A DNA stretch of 64,000 nt from Quercus robur. Its lineage: Eukaryota; Streptophyta; Magnoliopsida; Fagales; Fagaceae. The position numbers and the translations under genes were made by a program. Below, piece after piece: positions 11,549 through 22,767 of the stretch (position 1 is the stretch's first letter; each line of letters begins with the position of its first letter). The stretch covers positions 37,318,310 to 37,382,309 of the forward strand of contig NC_065544.1 of the NCBI RefSeq assembly GCF_932294415.1, read 5' to 3'. The notes beneath the pieces were generated by a model, which was not told where the DNA came from, made no database searches, and saw only the letters and a program-made list of their open reading frames with translations.

Positions 11549-12515
11549 GATGGGTTCAAGTTAAACTCAGTGTAACTCTTGTAAAGTTACACTTTTTTTA
11601 CACCGTAGATTTCTAAAAAATCTAATGGTTAAACAAGATACCATTAAATGTTATTGTTTTCCACTTTTGTCTCTCTCCTTATTTATTGTTTTTCACTTGA
11701 TTAAAGGGCACTTGCCATTTTCAACAGCCCACTCTTCAAATGAGTCATTAAACTCTCTCCACCAAACCCACTTGATTTGGTCATGGTTTTTTTTTATTTT
11801 TTATTTTTTATTTTTTTTATAAAGATAACAAAGGCACGAGGACAAATCCTTCCAAAAATGATAATACAATAATTCTACACAACTTTAACTAAATTTAAAT
11901 CCTCACAATGCTGAATCACAAAGATGAGAAAAGTCTTTATTAAAATTTAAAAGTAGAAACTAATTTCTAATTTTATATCCTATCACCATAGCGAGGCAAC
12001 TTCCTAAAACATATATTGGTAGAACAATTGCACTCACCCACAGCCACAAGAATCTCTAGTAAAAAAACACTTCCAAATTAATAGCAATAAGCCACACAAC
12101 GACAACTGCAACCACCCAAAAGAATGTGCTCTCTTAGTTTCAGTTAGCTCTGGACTGACCAACTCAGGAAGAAAGGATGATGCTAACAATGAGACCATAG
12201 AGAGCCAGTGCTTCGGCAAAAATAAGAATAAGAATCATCCCAACAAAAAGCTTTGGCTATTGTGCATTGGCTCTAAAGTAGATTAGTATGGTTTCTAGGT
12301 TGTTGAAAATGGTGTGTGTCTTTAATCAAGTGAAAAATAATAAAACATTAAATAAGGAGAGAGAGAAAAAAAAATTGCTAGTATTAATTAGGAATGAGGT
12401 GGAAAGTTATAGCATTTAATAATATTTTTTTAACCGTTAGATTTTTTAGAAATTTACGGTGTAAGAAAGGTGTAACTTTACAAGAGTTACACCAGGTTTA
12501 ACTTGAATTCATCTC
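11549..12515. mobile_element. long-TIR MULE-like element carrying a host gene fragment (Pack-MULE type)
   Basis: The ends are inverted copies: GATGGGTTCAAGTTAAAC at 11549 versus GTTTAACTTGAATTCATC ending at 12513. Similarity continues inward for at least 95 bp and on to about 11705 and 12313. It sits in a TA-rich stretch of the Copia 5' LTR, so the target duplication is ambiguous; the 3' LTR (near 22245) lacks it. No transposase is encoded. The middle contains part of a V-ATPase gene in the minus direction. Long TIRs and captured host exon fit a non-autonomous Mutator-like element; the superfamily is inferred. Confidence 0.75.
12140..12274 (-). pseudogene. V-type proton ATPase 16-kDa proteolipid (subunit c), C-terminal fragment
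   Basis: Forty-five minus-strand codons match the end of V-ATPase subunit c, the membrane rotor subunit of the vacuolar proton pump: RANAQ, stop, then [20 protein letters not shown] and [10 protein letters not shown], stop, VGQSRAN, stop. The fourth membrane helix with its ion-binding glutamate (in FAEALALYG) is readable. Both internal stops are C-to-T type changes of CAG and CGA codons, and a conserved Gly is Ser. The match begins sharply at Arg, where an exon or capture boundary is likely. The sequence following the native stop probably derives from the parent 3' UTR. Confidence 0.88.
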
Positions 12516-12654
12516 ATATATAAAAAGAAACCTTTTGATCATATATTGATTTGAACAACTTTATGACCATTTAAAGTTAGCAAACATTTTTATTCTCTGG
12601 CTAAGGACAAGCTACATGTTCGGCTCTATATATATGAAAAGACACTACAACAAA

Positions 12655-13365
12655 ATGTATTTTTAGCGACGAAAATTAGTGAGGAAATATTTTTCGTCGC
12701 TAAAAATACAGCTTTAGCGACGAAATATGCATTTCGTCACTAATAATGAAAAAAAATTATAACATTTAGTGACGAAAAATAAATTTCGTCGCTATTGTGA
12801 TCTGAAAAATGGGCGCTAGCGGGGGAAATTTTGGCGGGAGCTTAATTAATCTATAGCGACGAAATATTTCGTCGCTAAAAGTTGAAATTTTTAGTGACGA
12901 AATATTTCGTCACTGTAGTTATTGCCATGGATAGTATTAGTGACGAAACTCCTTTCGTCGCTATAAGCAAGAATTAGCGACGAAAAATAATTGTCACTAA
13001 AAATAATAATAGTTTTGCACTTACATGTTTTAGCGACGAAATTATATTTCCTCACTAAAAGTATGCTATAGCGGCGAAATATGAATTTCGTCTCTAAAAA
13101 TATTTAGTAAATCTTGGTTCTTTAGTGACGAAATTTGCCTTCGTCGCTAAAAACTTAAAAGCTTAATACTTTTAGCGACGAAAATAGTCGTCACTAAAAA
13201 TAATAATAGAATTGTTGTAATATGTTTTAGCGACGAAATCACATTACGTCACTAAAAGTATACTATAGCGACGAAATCATATTTCGTCTCTAAAAACTTT
13301 AAAGCCTAAAACCTTTTGCAATGAAGTGGAAGCAATAGCGACAGAAAAATTCGTCGCTAAAGAGT
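12655..13365. repeat. CACTA left subterminal repeats
   Basis: A word of the form TTTAG(C/T)GACGAAA occurs in both orientations more than twenty times, often as back-to-back pairs that form hairpins. In En/Spm elements such subterminal motifs are the transposase-binding sites. Copies vary at GCGACG versus GTGACG, a CpG-decay pattern. Confidence 0.9.
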
Positions 13366-13369
13366 TCAC

Positions 13370-13377
13370 TATAAATA
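13370..13377 (+). promoter_or_regulatory. TATA box inside the CACTA element
   Basis: TATAAATA followed by CCCC and, about 30 bp downstream, a CT-rich leader. It lies immediately inside the subterminal repeats and upstream of an exon-like open stretch (13481-13826) ending in a splice-donor-like CG|GTAAGG. It looks like a promoter serving the carried gene fragment. Confidence 0.55.
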
Positions 13378-13480
13378 CCCCTTCCCCTGTGTTATTTCAC
13401 TCTTCAGCTCCTAAATAACACAGCGCCCTCAGTAAAAAAAAAAAACACAGCTCCCAAACAAAATCCCATTCTCGACGATA

Positions 13481-13830
13481 TTGAACAAACAACCATCGCC
13501 GATATTGAACAAAGAACTGTCGCCGTCGCCGATAGAGCCAACCGTCGCCGTTGCCGTCGCAGATAAGAGCCTACCGTCGTTGATTCAAACCCATTCTCGA
13601 CGATTCGAACCCAGTTGTCACCGATTCGGAGCCATTCTCGACGATTCGAACCCAGCCGTTGCCGATAGAGCCAACCGTCGCCGTCACCGTCGCAGATAAG
13701 AGCCTACCGTCGCCGATTCAAACCCATTCTCGACGATTCGAACCCAGTCGTCACCGATTCGGAGCCATTCTCGACGATTCAAACCCAGTCGTCGTCGATT
13801 CGGACCATTCGCGACGATTTGGATTCGGTA
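13481..13830 (+). repeat. 133-bp duplicated GC-rich minisatellite in a candidate first exon
   Basis: GATAGAGCCAACCGTCGCC starts at 13531 and again at 13664, with the following ~130 bp closely repeated, built from smaller units of the GATTCGAACCCAG / GACGATTC kind. The period of 133 shifts the reading frame between copies, so two overlapping ORFs result. It ends at a candidate splice donor near 13829. Likely 5' leader or exon 1 of the carried chimeric gene; no domain is recognisable. Confidence 0.6.
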
Positions 13831-14047
13831 AGGTTTTTTTTTTAAATTAATTAATTTATTTTTATTTTTATTTTTGCTGTGAATTACTTCTATTTCGATT
13901 TTTAGCTTAAGTGCTTTGTTAGCTTTGGTTCTTATGAATCGGATTTCCTTTTTATTTTTTTTTTATTTTTTACATGTGATCTAATTAATATTAATATTAA
14001 TATTAATATTCATTCATTAATTAGATTCATTCATTAATATTAATTAG

Positions 14048-14312
14048 ATTCCAAGCGCTTCTGATTTGCCTAAGGCCAACGATCTCAGCTCCATTGTACA
14101 CAACACCGTCCATGAGTAAGCTTATTTTCTGAATTTTGATTTATTTGGTTGAATTGAATTGAATTGAATTGAATTGGAATGGAATGGAAATTCGGTAATT
14201 ATTGCGATTTGTTTGTGTCATTTTTCTTAGTGTTGTAGAGGAAGGGAGACCAGAGCAGTGGGTTGAAGTGATCTCTTAGGAGCCTGGAGCTTTTGTTTAC
14301 CACAATTTCTTG
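14048..14312 (+). pseudogene. prolyl 4-hydroxylase gene fragment (two exons) in CACTA
   Basis: Exon 14048-14115 (after TTAG, ending GA|GTAAG) encodes IPSASDLPKANDLSSIVHNT. Exon 14231-14312 (after TTCTTAG, ending TTG|GTGAGC) encodes VVEEGRPEQWVEVIS, a stop, then EPGAFVYHNFL. Joined at phase 2 they match the segment before the catalytic domain of plant prolyl 4-hydroxylases, which hydroxylate cell-wall and secreted proteins in the ER/Golgi; the family has WVEVISWEPRAFVYHNFL. The stop replaces the conserved Trp (TGG to TAG). The catalytic exons are absent. Both introns keep consensus splice sites. Assignment rests on recognised family sequence. Confidence 0.85.
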
Positions 14313-14821
14313 GTGAGCTTTTTATTTTATTTTATTTTTGGTGTAATTGAATTGTGTGTGAATGAATAAGAAAAGATTAAGCTGTTAATGTTGATTAATT
14401 TTGTTTATATTAATGTTGCATTGTTTATCTTGATTATAGTAACTAAGATATGCATCTTTCATGTGAATTGAATTTGAATCTCCAAAATGTTCATGTTCAT
14501 GTAGTGTAATTTCTGTTTGATTGGGGAAATTGATTCAATTATTCTGTGTTCGATGGCGTTATCTGCATTATATATTAAGGAAGAGGAAAAATATTTGCTA
14601 GAAATGCGGTAAAAACTACAACTAAAAAGGTCAAACTTAGCTACAGATCTATAGGTGTTGTATGCTATTTGTTGTATTGACCAATAAGAAATACAAACCG
14701 TGTTATCTTCTCTTAATGACAATTAAATTCAACCATATGACCTATTGGCAATGGCAATGCAACGACATGGGTGAATTTAATTGAGGAACCTAATGTATAG
14801 AAACTAAGAAACTGTACTATT

Positions 14822-15012
14822 TGGTTGGCTGTCCCACATTGTTTGATGTGGTGCATTTGGCGGGAGAGAAATAACCGGACCTTTGAGGATTCTGAAAAAA
14901 AACAGTTTCAGATCTTATACTTTTCTTCTTTAAGACTCTTTTGGATTGGGTTGCAGTGTGAGGATATCGTTCTTTTATATTTTTTTTTATTTTTTTTTCA
15001 GTTCATGATTTA
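14822..15012 (+). pseudogene. LINE ORF2 C-terminal scrap inside CACTA
   Basis: Encodes VPHCLMWCIWRERNNRTFED followed by a short region ending at 15010. LMWCIWRERN.RTFED is characteristic of the zf-RVT tail of plant L1-like LINEs. Nothing upstream continues the match, so it is a fragment. Confidence 0.65.
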
Positions 15013-16029
15013 ATGGACTCTTGTAATTTTTGCACTTGATTGTATTTTAAATTTGGGTCTACTTAACCGTTCACTAAGAGTTAGCTTTCTTTTATTTCCA
15101 GCTTTCTCTCTTTTGTGGCTGAAGAAATTGTGAGGAACAAGGTGAAGAACACAAGTTAACTTTGAATTTTTTCTGAAAGTTGTAAACTTAGCTTGAGCAA
15201 AGTAAGTATATTCTAGATAAAAACTTATAAAACTCTATATATACTTGTGATTGGTTTTGTGGTGAGTTGTTGTGTTGGAGCGAGCAGGTGGCTTGCATGG
15301 TGTTATAAGATGGTTTAAATACATATTGAGAGTGTTTTTCAATTCTTGCAAATGTGAATGAATATTGTTAATTAGATGTGATGAATATTACTTTATTCGA
15401 TTTCAATACTTGTAAGCTTTGTACTTGTGATGTTTGTGATTGGTTTTGAGTGTGCAATGTATATTTGCTTAAGTATTAATATAGACTTGTGCATTCATGA
15501 ATGTACTTTATCTTTAAGTTAAAACACTTCATTTTTTATGTATCATTTGAAACTAATTGTATTATATTACACTTGAAAATTTATATTTGCTTTCTACAAC
15601 TTATACATTAAGAGTTGTAATTTTAATTTATTGGTGTGGCTACTCTTAATTCATTGTTAGAAATGTTTTTTATAACATAGTTAATGTTTTTACTTTACGA
15701 TTTTAATATAGTAGTGTTTTTATATTTGTGCAGATTTCTTATTGGTGGCTTTAGGGGATTTCCTTTAGGCATTATTTGAAGACATATGAGGACATCTTCC
15801 GTTGGTTTTAATTATATTATGCTACATTTTTTGTATTGTTATAAAACATCTTAAGTTATTGTATTTGTTGCAAACAATTATTGTATGGAAGGAGTTTGAA
15901 TTGAATACTTGTTTTAATTTTAACTTGTGAAATGTATAGATCAGTTTTTTATAAATGTGTTAATCATGTGAGGTTTTAATAATGTAATGACAGGTTACAG
16001 GTTAATATCAACGCCATGAAAATAATAAA

Positions 16030-16745
16030 AACAGAAAATAAGTTTTAGTGATGAATTTTTTCGTCACAAATATGGCAACAAAAAATTGTTTTAGTGACGA
16101 AATATTTCGTCACCATGGTTTTAAAAACCGAACCGGTCAAAGAACCGTTTTTTTTTTTTAATTTCCGGTTCAACCCCGGTTTTTGGCCGGTTTTCCGGTT
16201 ATTGACCGGTTAACCGGACCGGATTGGCCTCCGGTTCCCGGTTGAACCGGTCGGACCGGCCGGTTCGGTCCGGTTTTTAAAACAGTGTTCGTCACTAAAT
16301 GCAGCGGAATTTTGTAAGAAATGGTTTTAGTGACGAAAATTTTCGTCACTATATGTGTCTGGATTTTCTTAAAAATAGTTTTAGTGACGAATTTTTTCGT
16401 CACTATATGTACCCAAAAATAGTTTTAGTGACGAAATTATTCGTCACTAAATATGATTTAATAAACTGAAATGGTTTTAGTGACGAAATATTTTCGTCAC
16501 TAAATATTGTTTTTAGCAAGGAAAACATTTAGCGACGAAATGTTTTCGTCGCTAAAAGTTTTTAAAAAAAAAAACAAATCAAACTTTTAGTGACGAAATT
16601 TTTCATCGCCAGGACTTTTAGCGACGGGGCTACAGCGACGAAACGAATTTCGTCACTAAAAGTCCAATTTCGTCACTAAAGGTTCTTAGTGACGAAAAAC
16701 AGGACTTTTAGTGATGAATTTTTTCGTCACTAAAAATACATTTTC
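16030..16745. repeat. CACTA right subterminal repeats
   Basis: Same TTTAGTGACGAAA-type motif as at the left end, in both orientations, densely spaced up to the right TIR. The block is interrupted by the hAT-type MITE at 16114-16287, whose target duplication TTCGTCAC is itself part of one of these motifs. Confidence 0.9.
16114..16287. mobile_element. hAT-type MITE (CCGGTT-rich), copy 1
   Basis: A 174-bp GC-rich, palindromic element: CATGGTTTTAAAAACCG at one end and CGGTTTTTAAAACAGTG at the other. It has a perfect 8-bp target duplication TTCGTCAC (16106-16113 and 16288-16295). The 8-bp duplication is the hAT signature. A second copy lies at 37898-38090 in opposite orientation. Confidence 0.9.
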
Positions 16746-17160
16746 TTGTAGTGAGAAATAAAAGTTTCTAGGACACATTATTCTTGAATTACAAAAGCTA
16801 CAGATTTTCAAAAAAAAAAATTATTATTGTTCTAAACACTTACCATCTATTGCTTCTTATTATTCACAAAATATATTTTTTACTAAATTTTCTGGGAAAA
16901 GAAAGTACTATAGAGAGCTTATATCCTACGAGCAGTGTAGGCTTGCGAGGATAATCAGCAAAGGTGGCTAAACTGTTGTATCATGGGGATAATGTGCAAA
17001 AACTATTTGTCTAATTACATCGAATATACCTTAGACGACACGATTTGTCTCAAGACAGTGACCTGGTCCATGCCTCATCTCCACCACCTCTTTTGTTAAA
17101 ATCATATTGTGTAATTTCCAAGGAAAAATCTAGTAATATCTCTCCTTTATTTCCAACAAT

Positions 17161-17173
17161 TTGAGACAAATCG
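17161..17173 (+). promoter_or_regulatory. candidate self-priming primer-binding site of the Copia
   Basis: TTGAGACAAATCG starts two bases after the 5' LTR ends (17158), the normal position of a PBS. It lacks the TGG expected for pairing with a tRNA 3' CCA end. It is the exact 13-nt reverse complement of CGATTTGTCTCAA at 17041-17053 inside the LTR. In the 3' LTR (22652-22664) the partner differs by one base that would still form a G:U pair. Confidence 0.5.
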
Positions 17174-17175
17174 AT

Positions 17176-18130
17176 ATGGAGAACACAAAACCATCCTTGG
17201 AAAATGGTAATGTTATGTCTAATTCCTCTGGAGTGGGTGATCTTAATAAGACATTCCCCGTCTGTGGTGTTAACTTTAAGAGGTGGAGACAAAAGACTTT
17301 ATTTTATCTTACTCTCTTGAATTTGGCTTATGTGTTAATTGAGAAAAAACCAAAGAAAAAGAAATCTGAATAATTGATTGAAGAACTTTCTCAACATGAA
17401 AAAGATGTTAAGAAATGGGATAAGGATCATCTTTACTGTAGAAATTATTTACTTAAATGTCTTTCTGATGATTTGTATGATAATTACAATCAAGCTTACA
17501 AATCAACCAAAAAGATATGGAATGCATTAAATCAAAAATATGATACAGAGGAAGCTAGATCCAAGAAATATGCATGTAGTCGATTTTTCAGGTTTCGGAT
17601 GGTTGAAGGCAAGTCTGTGGTGGAACAATCCTATGAACTCCAAATGATTTCACAAGATGTTCAATCTGAAGGCATTCTAGTAGATGAACAAATGCAAGTT
17701 TCAGCCATCATTGACAAGCTGCTTGAGTCTTTGAAGGAGTTTGCCAAAGTCCTAAGACACAGGCAAAATGAACTCTCTATTGAATCCCTTATCACTCGTT
17801 TGAGAGTGGAGGAAGAGGCAAGGAACCAAGACAAAGTTGTTGAACTCCATGGAACAAATGGTCCTAAGGTAAATTTTATCTCTTCAAATGAAATCATGCC
17901 AAAAGCCAATGCAAAAAATAATGACTATGTAAGGCCTAAGAAAAGGAACTTCAAATGTAGGCCAAATGGAAATTAGCCTCAACATAAGACCCACTCTAAT
18001 GAAAGAAAGAACCAAGCACACCATCCTAAGCATACTCCAAATAATGGCAGCCACACTAATAATAGCAATTATGCATGTTTTGTATGTGGAAAGCCTAGAC
18101 ATTAGGCTAGAAATTGTCGTTTTCGAAAAC
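17176..18130 (+). pseudogene. Copia gag remnant
   Basis: The ATG at 17176 lies only 18 bp after the LTR. The protein opens [13 protein letters not shown] and reads [21 protein letters not shown], the typical start of plant Copia gag; a stop at 17371 interrupts it, then a 200-codon stretch (17374-17976) contains the gag-polypeptide core with KKIWNALNQKYDTEEARSKK. A CCHC zinc knuckle follows (CFVCGKPRH, stop, ARNC), its Gln codon changed to TAG. The missing leader, stops and frame changes indicate decay. Confidence 0.8.
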
Positions 18131-18138
18131 ATGGGCCT

Positions 18139-21059
18139 ATGGCTCAAGCCAATGTCATTGAAGAGCCTTTTGTGGCTATGGTTACTGAGATTAACATTCT
18201 CAAAGGCTTAGGAGGGTGGTGGATTTATTTTGGGGCAACGAGACATGTTTGCTATGGTAAAATTTGGTTCAAGACCTACACCATCCTGGATGAGAAAAAG
18301 AAAATTATGCTTGGTGAGATGTCTTTCATGTTCCCGACATTAGAAAGAATTTAGTTTCTAGTTTTTTGGTTCCATATGGCTTGTTTCAAACAAGTCTTTG
18401 AGGCTAATCAATATATACTCTCTAAAAAGGGCATGTTTGTTAGCAAAGGCTATGCTTGTGATGACATGTTTAAACTTAATGTTGAGATGAATGAAAATTC
18501 AAGTTTTGCTTATATTGTTTCTTGTGTGAATGTTTGGCATGGTAGATTATGTCATATTAATAATAAATATATGAAACATATGAGTGGTTTAGGTTTAATT
18601 CCTAAACTTGAAAAATGTGAAATATGTAGCATGACTAAAATTACTAGAAAGCCTCATAAATTAGTTGAAAGAAATACTGAATTACTAGAACTTATCTATA
18701 GTGATATTTGTGAATTTGAAGGACATTTGACACATGGAGGTAATCGGTATTTTATAAACTTTATAGATGATTTTTCAAAATATTCATATGTCTATCTTAT
18801 AAAAAAACAAAAGTGATGCTTTTGAAAAATTATCAATTTTCTTAAAAGAAGTTGAGAATACTTTTGATAAAAAGGTCAAAAGGTTTAGAACTGATAGAGG
18901 AAAAGAATATGATACTCTTGGTCTTTATAATTATATTCAATCTCTTGGTATTCATGAGACTACTACCCCTTATTCTCCATCTTCAAATGGAGTAGTTGAA
19001 CATAAAAATAGGACTCTTATAAATTTAACTAATGCTATGTTTGTTAGTTATAAGGCTCCTAAATATTTTTGGGGTGAAGTTGTTTTGAATAGAGTACTTC
19101 CTAAAAAGATTTTTTTTAACTCCTTTTGAATTATGGAAAAAATATAAACCAAATCTGAATTTTTTTTAAAGTTTTGGGTTGTTTAGCATATGTAAGGCTA
19201 CCTGACCCTAAAAGACCTAAACTTGGGGTAAAGGCTTTTACATGTGTATTTTTGGGTTATTCTTTAAATAGTACAACTTATAGATTTTTTGATATTGATA
19301 ATAATACAATAATCGAATCTAGAGATGCAATTTTTCATGAAAATAAATTTCCATTTAAATATAAAAATAGTGGGGGTTTTGAACAACAAGAGAAATTTGA
19401 ATGTTCAACATCTAAGTCAAAAGATGTTAATGAATATGAGATTGAACCTAGGAGGAGTAAAAGACCTAGAATTGAAAAGGTTTTTGGTCCTGAATATTAT
19501 GTGTATAATTTACAAGATGACCCTAATTCTTTAGAAGAAGCTTTATCTTCTCCTGATTCAAGTTTTTGGAAAGAAGCCATCAATAATGAGATGGATTCTA
19601 TTATTTCTAATAATACTTGGAAACTTGTAGATGTAAACCTCTAGGTTTTAAAACAATTGGATGTAAATGGGTACTTAGAAGAAAATTAAAACCTGATGGA
19701 TCTATTGAAAAATTCAAAGCAAGGCTTGTTACTAAAGGTTTTAAACAAAAAGAAGATATTGATTTTTTTCGATACTTTTTCTCCTGTTACTAAAGTTTCG
19801 TCTATTAGATTATTGATTGCTATAGCAGCGATTCATAATTTGATGATACATCAAGTTGATGTAAAGACGGTATTTCTAAATAGAGATTTAGAAGAAGAAA
19901 TTTACATGAACCAACCAGAAGGTTTTACAATGCCAGGTAATGAGCACAAGGTATGTATTATTAAAATCTTTATATGGTTTAAAACGAGCACCTAGACAAT
20001 GGCATGAGAAATTTGATCAATGTTTGCTTTCAAAACAAATGAAAGTGACAAATGTATATATTATAAAACTTTTGATGATGCTCATGTTATAATTTGTTTA
20101 TATGTTGATGATCTTCTAATTTTTGGTCCCAATATGGATATTATAATTGCTACCAAAATGCTTCTTAAAAAAACTTTGATATGAAAGATTTAGGAGAAGC
20201 TAATGTGATTCTTGGCATGAAAATTTCTAGAACTTCAGATGCCATATTTGTAGATCAATCTCATTATATAGAAAAAATTTTGAAAAAATATAATTACTTT
20301 GATTGTAAACCTGCAAGTATTCCTTTTGACTCTAATGTGCATCTTTTTCCTACTAAAGATGAAAATGATATTTACAATCATAAGGAATATGCTAGTATTA
20401 TTGGAAGTCTTAGATATGCTACTAATTGTACTAGACCTAATATTGCTTACGCCATAAGAGTTCTAGCAAGATTTACTAGCAAACCTAATTTTGAGCATTG
20501 GAATGCCATGACTCAATTAATGAGATATTTAAAAAGAACTGCGCACTATGGTTTGCTATATCAAAGATATCCTGCTGTTCTTGAAGGATATCATGATGCT
20601 AGTTGGAACACCTTATCAGGTGATTCTTTGTCTACCATGGGCTATGTATTTACAATAGGTGGTGGAGCAATAAGTTGGAAATCTAAAAAATAATAGATTA
20701 TTGCTAAATCCACCATGGAGGCAGAATTAATTGCCTTATCTTCAGCTAGTGAAGAAGCGAGTTGGTTACGAGATTTATTATTTGAAATTCCCATGTGGGA
20801 GAAACCTATTTCAACTATCTTAATTCATTGTGATAGTACTACCACTATTGGTAGAGTGCGCAATAAATACTCTAATGGTAAATCTAGATCTATTAGAAGA
20901 AAACACAGTACTGTGAGATCATACATAAACAATGGTACCATAAATGTTGATTATATTAGTACAAATGATAATATTGCAGATCCATTAACTAAAGCTCTAG
21001 CTAGAGAAAAGATTTGGATAGCATCGAGGGGGATGGGAGTTAAGCCCAAAGAAGAATAA
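18139..21059 (+). pseudogene. Copia pol remnant (integrase, RT, RNase H)
   Basis: Segments in order: a protease-like WWIYFGATRHVC (the usual DSGA is altered), the integrase HHCC domain (WHGRLCHINNKYMKHM with KCEICSMTKITRKPH) and first Asp (LIYSDICEFEG), later integrase pieces with YSPSSNGVVEHKNRTL, the RT with TVFLNRDLEEEIYMNQPEGF and YVDDLLIFG, and RNase H (KKIIAKSTMEAELIAL without the two stops, ending LADPLTKAL-like IADPLTKALAREKI). Stops and single-base shifts separate the pieces. Order INT-RT-RH is diagnostic of Ty1/Copia. Confidence 0.88.
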
Positions 21060-21652
21060 ACTATCTATGAGGATGCCCTACCTAGGGATTGGAGATCCCA
21101 GGAACTAGGTTCAAAGGAAAAAACTAATCATAGAATAGTTTGATTAACATGCACTAAATATATGTATGAGTACTAATACTCATCTCTCTCCCTATGGTGT
21201 GCGTGCATGTATCTTGCAACGTTATATAGGATGAGTTTTTATTTATTAAAAAAAAAAACTCTTAATGTGGACTATAGCTCTTATGAGTGGGATGTTAGAG
21301 TTACAAGAACATCCTTGATAGCTACACGGAAGTGAGCATGGAAGTGAGGCCACTTCCTTTGAGAATGGGGCTAGTTCTCTAAATAGCTGATGGATGCTAG
21401 GATTAAGCACAAGGCTGTAATGTGCTGGCTTAAAAGCTCGTAGTAGAGTACTGAAATATTATGTGTGTGATGTAATTTTTTGTATCCATACAAAAAGTTA
21501 TAGTTCAAGACTTAGATCACTATTTACTTTGGAACAATGTTGCTAAAACACTAAATGAGGGTTCAAGCCATTGGCGCTCCTACTGTACATAATGTTCTAC
21601 TTAACCCAGAAATTTTTTTCTTATATATATTTACCTATTTATTTTTTATAAA

Positions 21653-21666
21653 AATAAGTGGGGGAT
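21653..21666 (+). promoter_or_regulatory. Copia polypurine tract
   Basis: AATAAGTGGGGGAT immediately precedes the 3' LTR start TGTTGGA, the position and composition of a plus-strand primer site. Confidence 0.85.
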
Positions 21667-22217
21667 TGTTGGATATTTTTATAGAAAATATCATATTTAT
21701 TTTAATACTCATTTATGTGAATTGATGAAATCAATTACCCCTTAATGTCAGATACGTTGATTACTAAATTTTGAAATTCAAATATAATTCAAAATTTGAA
21801 TAGCTATAGTCAATGGGTTTAGTTAGGAAAATTCCTGAAAATTAATGTGATTTTTAATATCATATATTGACAGCTTTTAGTATACTTTATTTTATAAACT
21901 TTTGCTGTAAAACATTTCTTTTAATATATATAATAGTAACATCATAGATGGAAAGTATTAGAAAAATTATACAACTATACATTTATATAATTTACCGTTG
22001 ATGGTTTATAGCATTACAATTTGGTTTCCATTCTTAGTTGTAATTATTGTGTATAGTCAAAGTTTCAAAGGAGAATATTAATTGATATCTAAAAGTCAGT
22101 CACGTTATGGGCTGTTATTTTGTTTTCAATAGCATTATAACACTAAAATACAAACTTGATTTTGGCTATTAACTTTCCTCAATGTATATACATTGGCAAA
22201 AAAGCTTTTGACCGGTT

Positions 22218-22249
<32 letters not shown>

Positions 22250-22767
22250 TAGAAACCTTTTGATCATATATTGATTTGAACAACTTTAAGATCATTTAAA
22301 GTTAGCAAACATTTTTATTCTTTGGCTAAGGACAAGCTACATGTCGGGCTCTATATATATGAAAATAAATAAAAGTTTCTAGGACACATTATTTTTGAAT
22401 TACAAAAGCTACAGATTTTCAAAAACAATTTTTATTATTGTTCTAAATACTTACCATCTACTACTTCTTACTATTCACAAAATATATCTTCTACTAAATT
22501 TTCTGGGAAAAGAAAGTACTATAGAGAGCTTATATCCTATGAGCAGTGTAGGCTCGCAAAGGTAATCAGCAAAGGTAGCTAAGCTGTTGTATCCTGTGGA
22601 TAACATGTAGAAACTATTTGTCTAATTACATCGGATATACTGTAGATGACACGATTTGTCTTAAGATAGTGACTTTGTCCACGTCTCATCTCCACCACCT
22701 CTTTTGGTAAAATCATATTGTGTAATTTTCAAGGAAAAATAAGGTAATCTCTCATTTATTTCCAACA
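21667..22767 (+). repeat. intact 3' LTR of the old Copia
   Basis: A 1101-bp LTR bounded by TGTTGGA and TCCAACA. It matches the four pieces of the 5' LTR and shows the uninterrupted sites for the LINE (22160-22167), the MULE (near 22245) and the CACTA element (near 22360), giving independent proof of those insertions. Confidence 0.93.

Larger units (their letters stand above)
12643..16753. mobile_element. non-autonomous CACTA (En/Spm) element
   Basis: Begins CACTACAACAAAATGTATTT and ends with the inverted form, finishing CTTGTAGTG; about 30 of 32 terminal bases match. It is flanked by the 3-bp duplication AGA (12640-12642 and 16754-16756), as expected for CACTA. The unoccupied site is visible in the 3' LTR near 22360. 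Both ends carry dense subterminal repeats. There is no transposase ORF; the interior holds a TATA-box region, a minisatellite, prolyl 4-hydroxylase exons, a LINE scrap and a nested hAT-type MITE. Confidence 0.95.
7794..22767 (+). mobile_element. old Ty1/Copia element with multiply interrupted 5' LTR
   Basis: Internal gag-pol remnants (17176-21059) lie between LTRs. The 3' LTR is complete (21667-22767, TGTTGGA...TCCAACA). The 5' LTR is scattered in pieces 7794-8253, 11458-11548, 12516-12642 and 16754-17158, separated by LINE, MULE and CACTA insertions. The first piece equals 21708-22167 in length (460 bp). The first 41 bp of the 5' LTR are missing because the Gypsy element is inserted there. 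No target duplication can be checked on the left. Sequence drift between the LTR copies and many stops in pol mark it as old. Confidence 0.9.
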
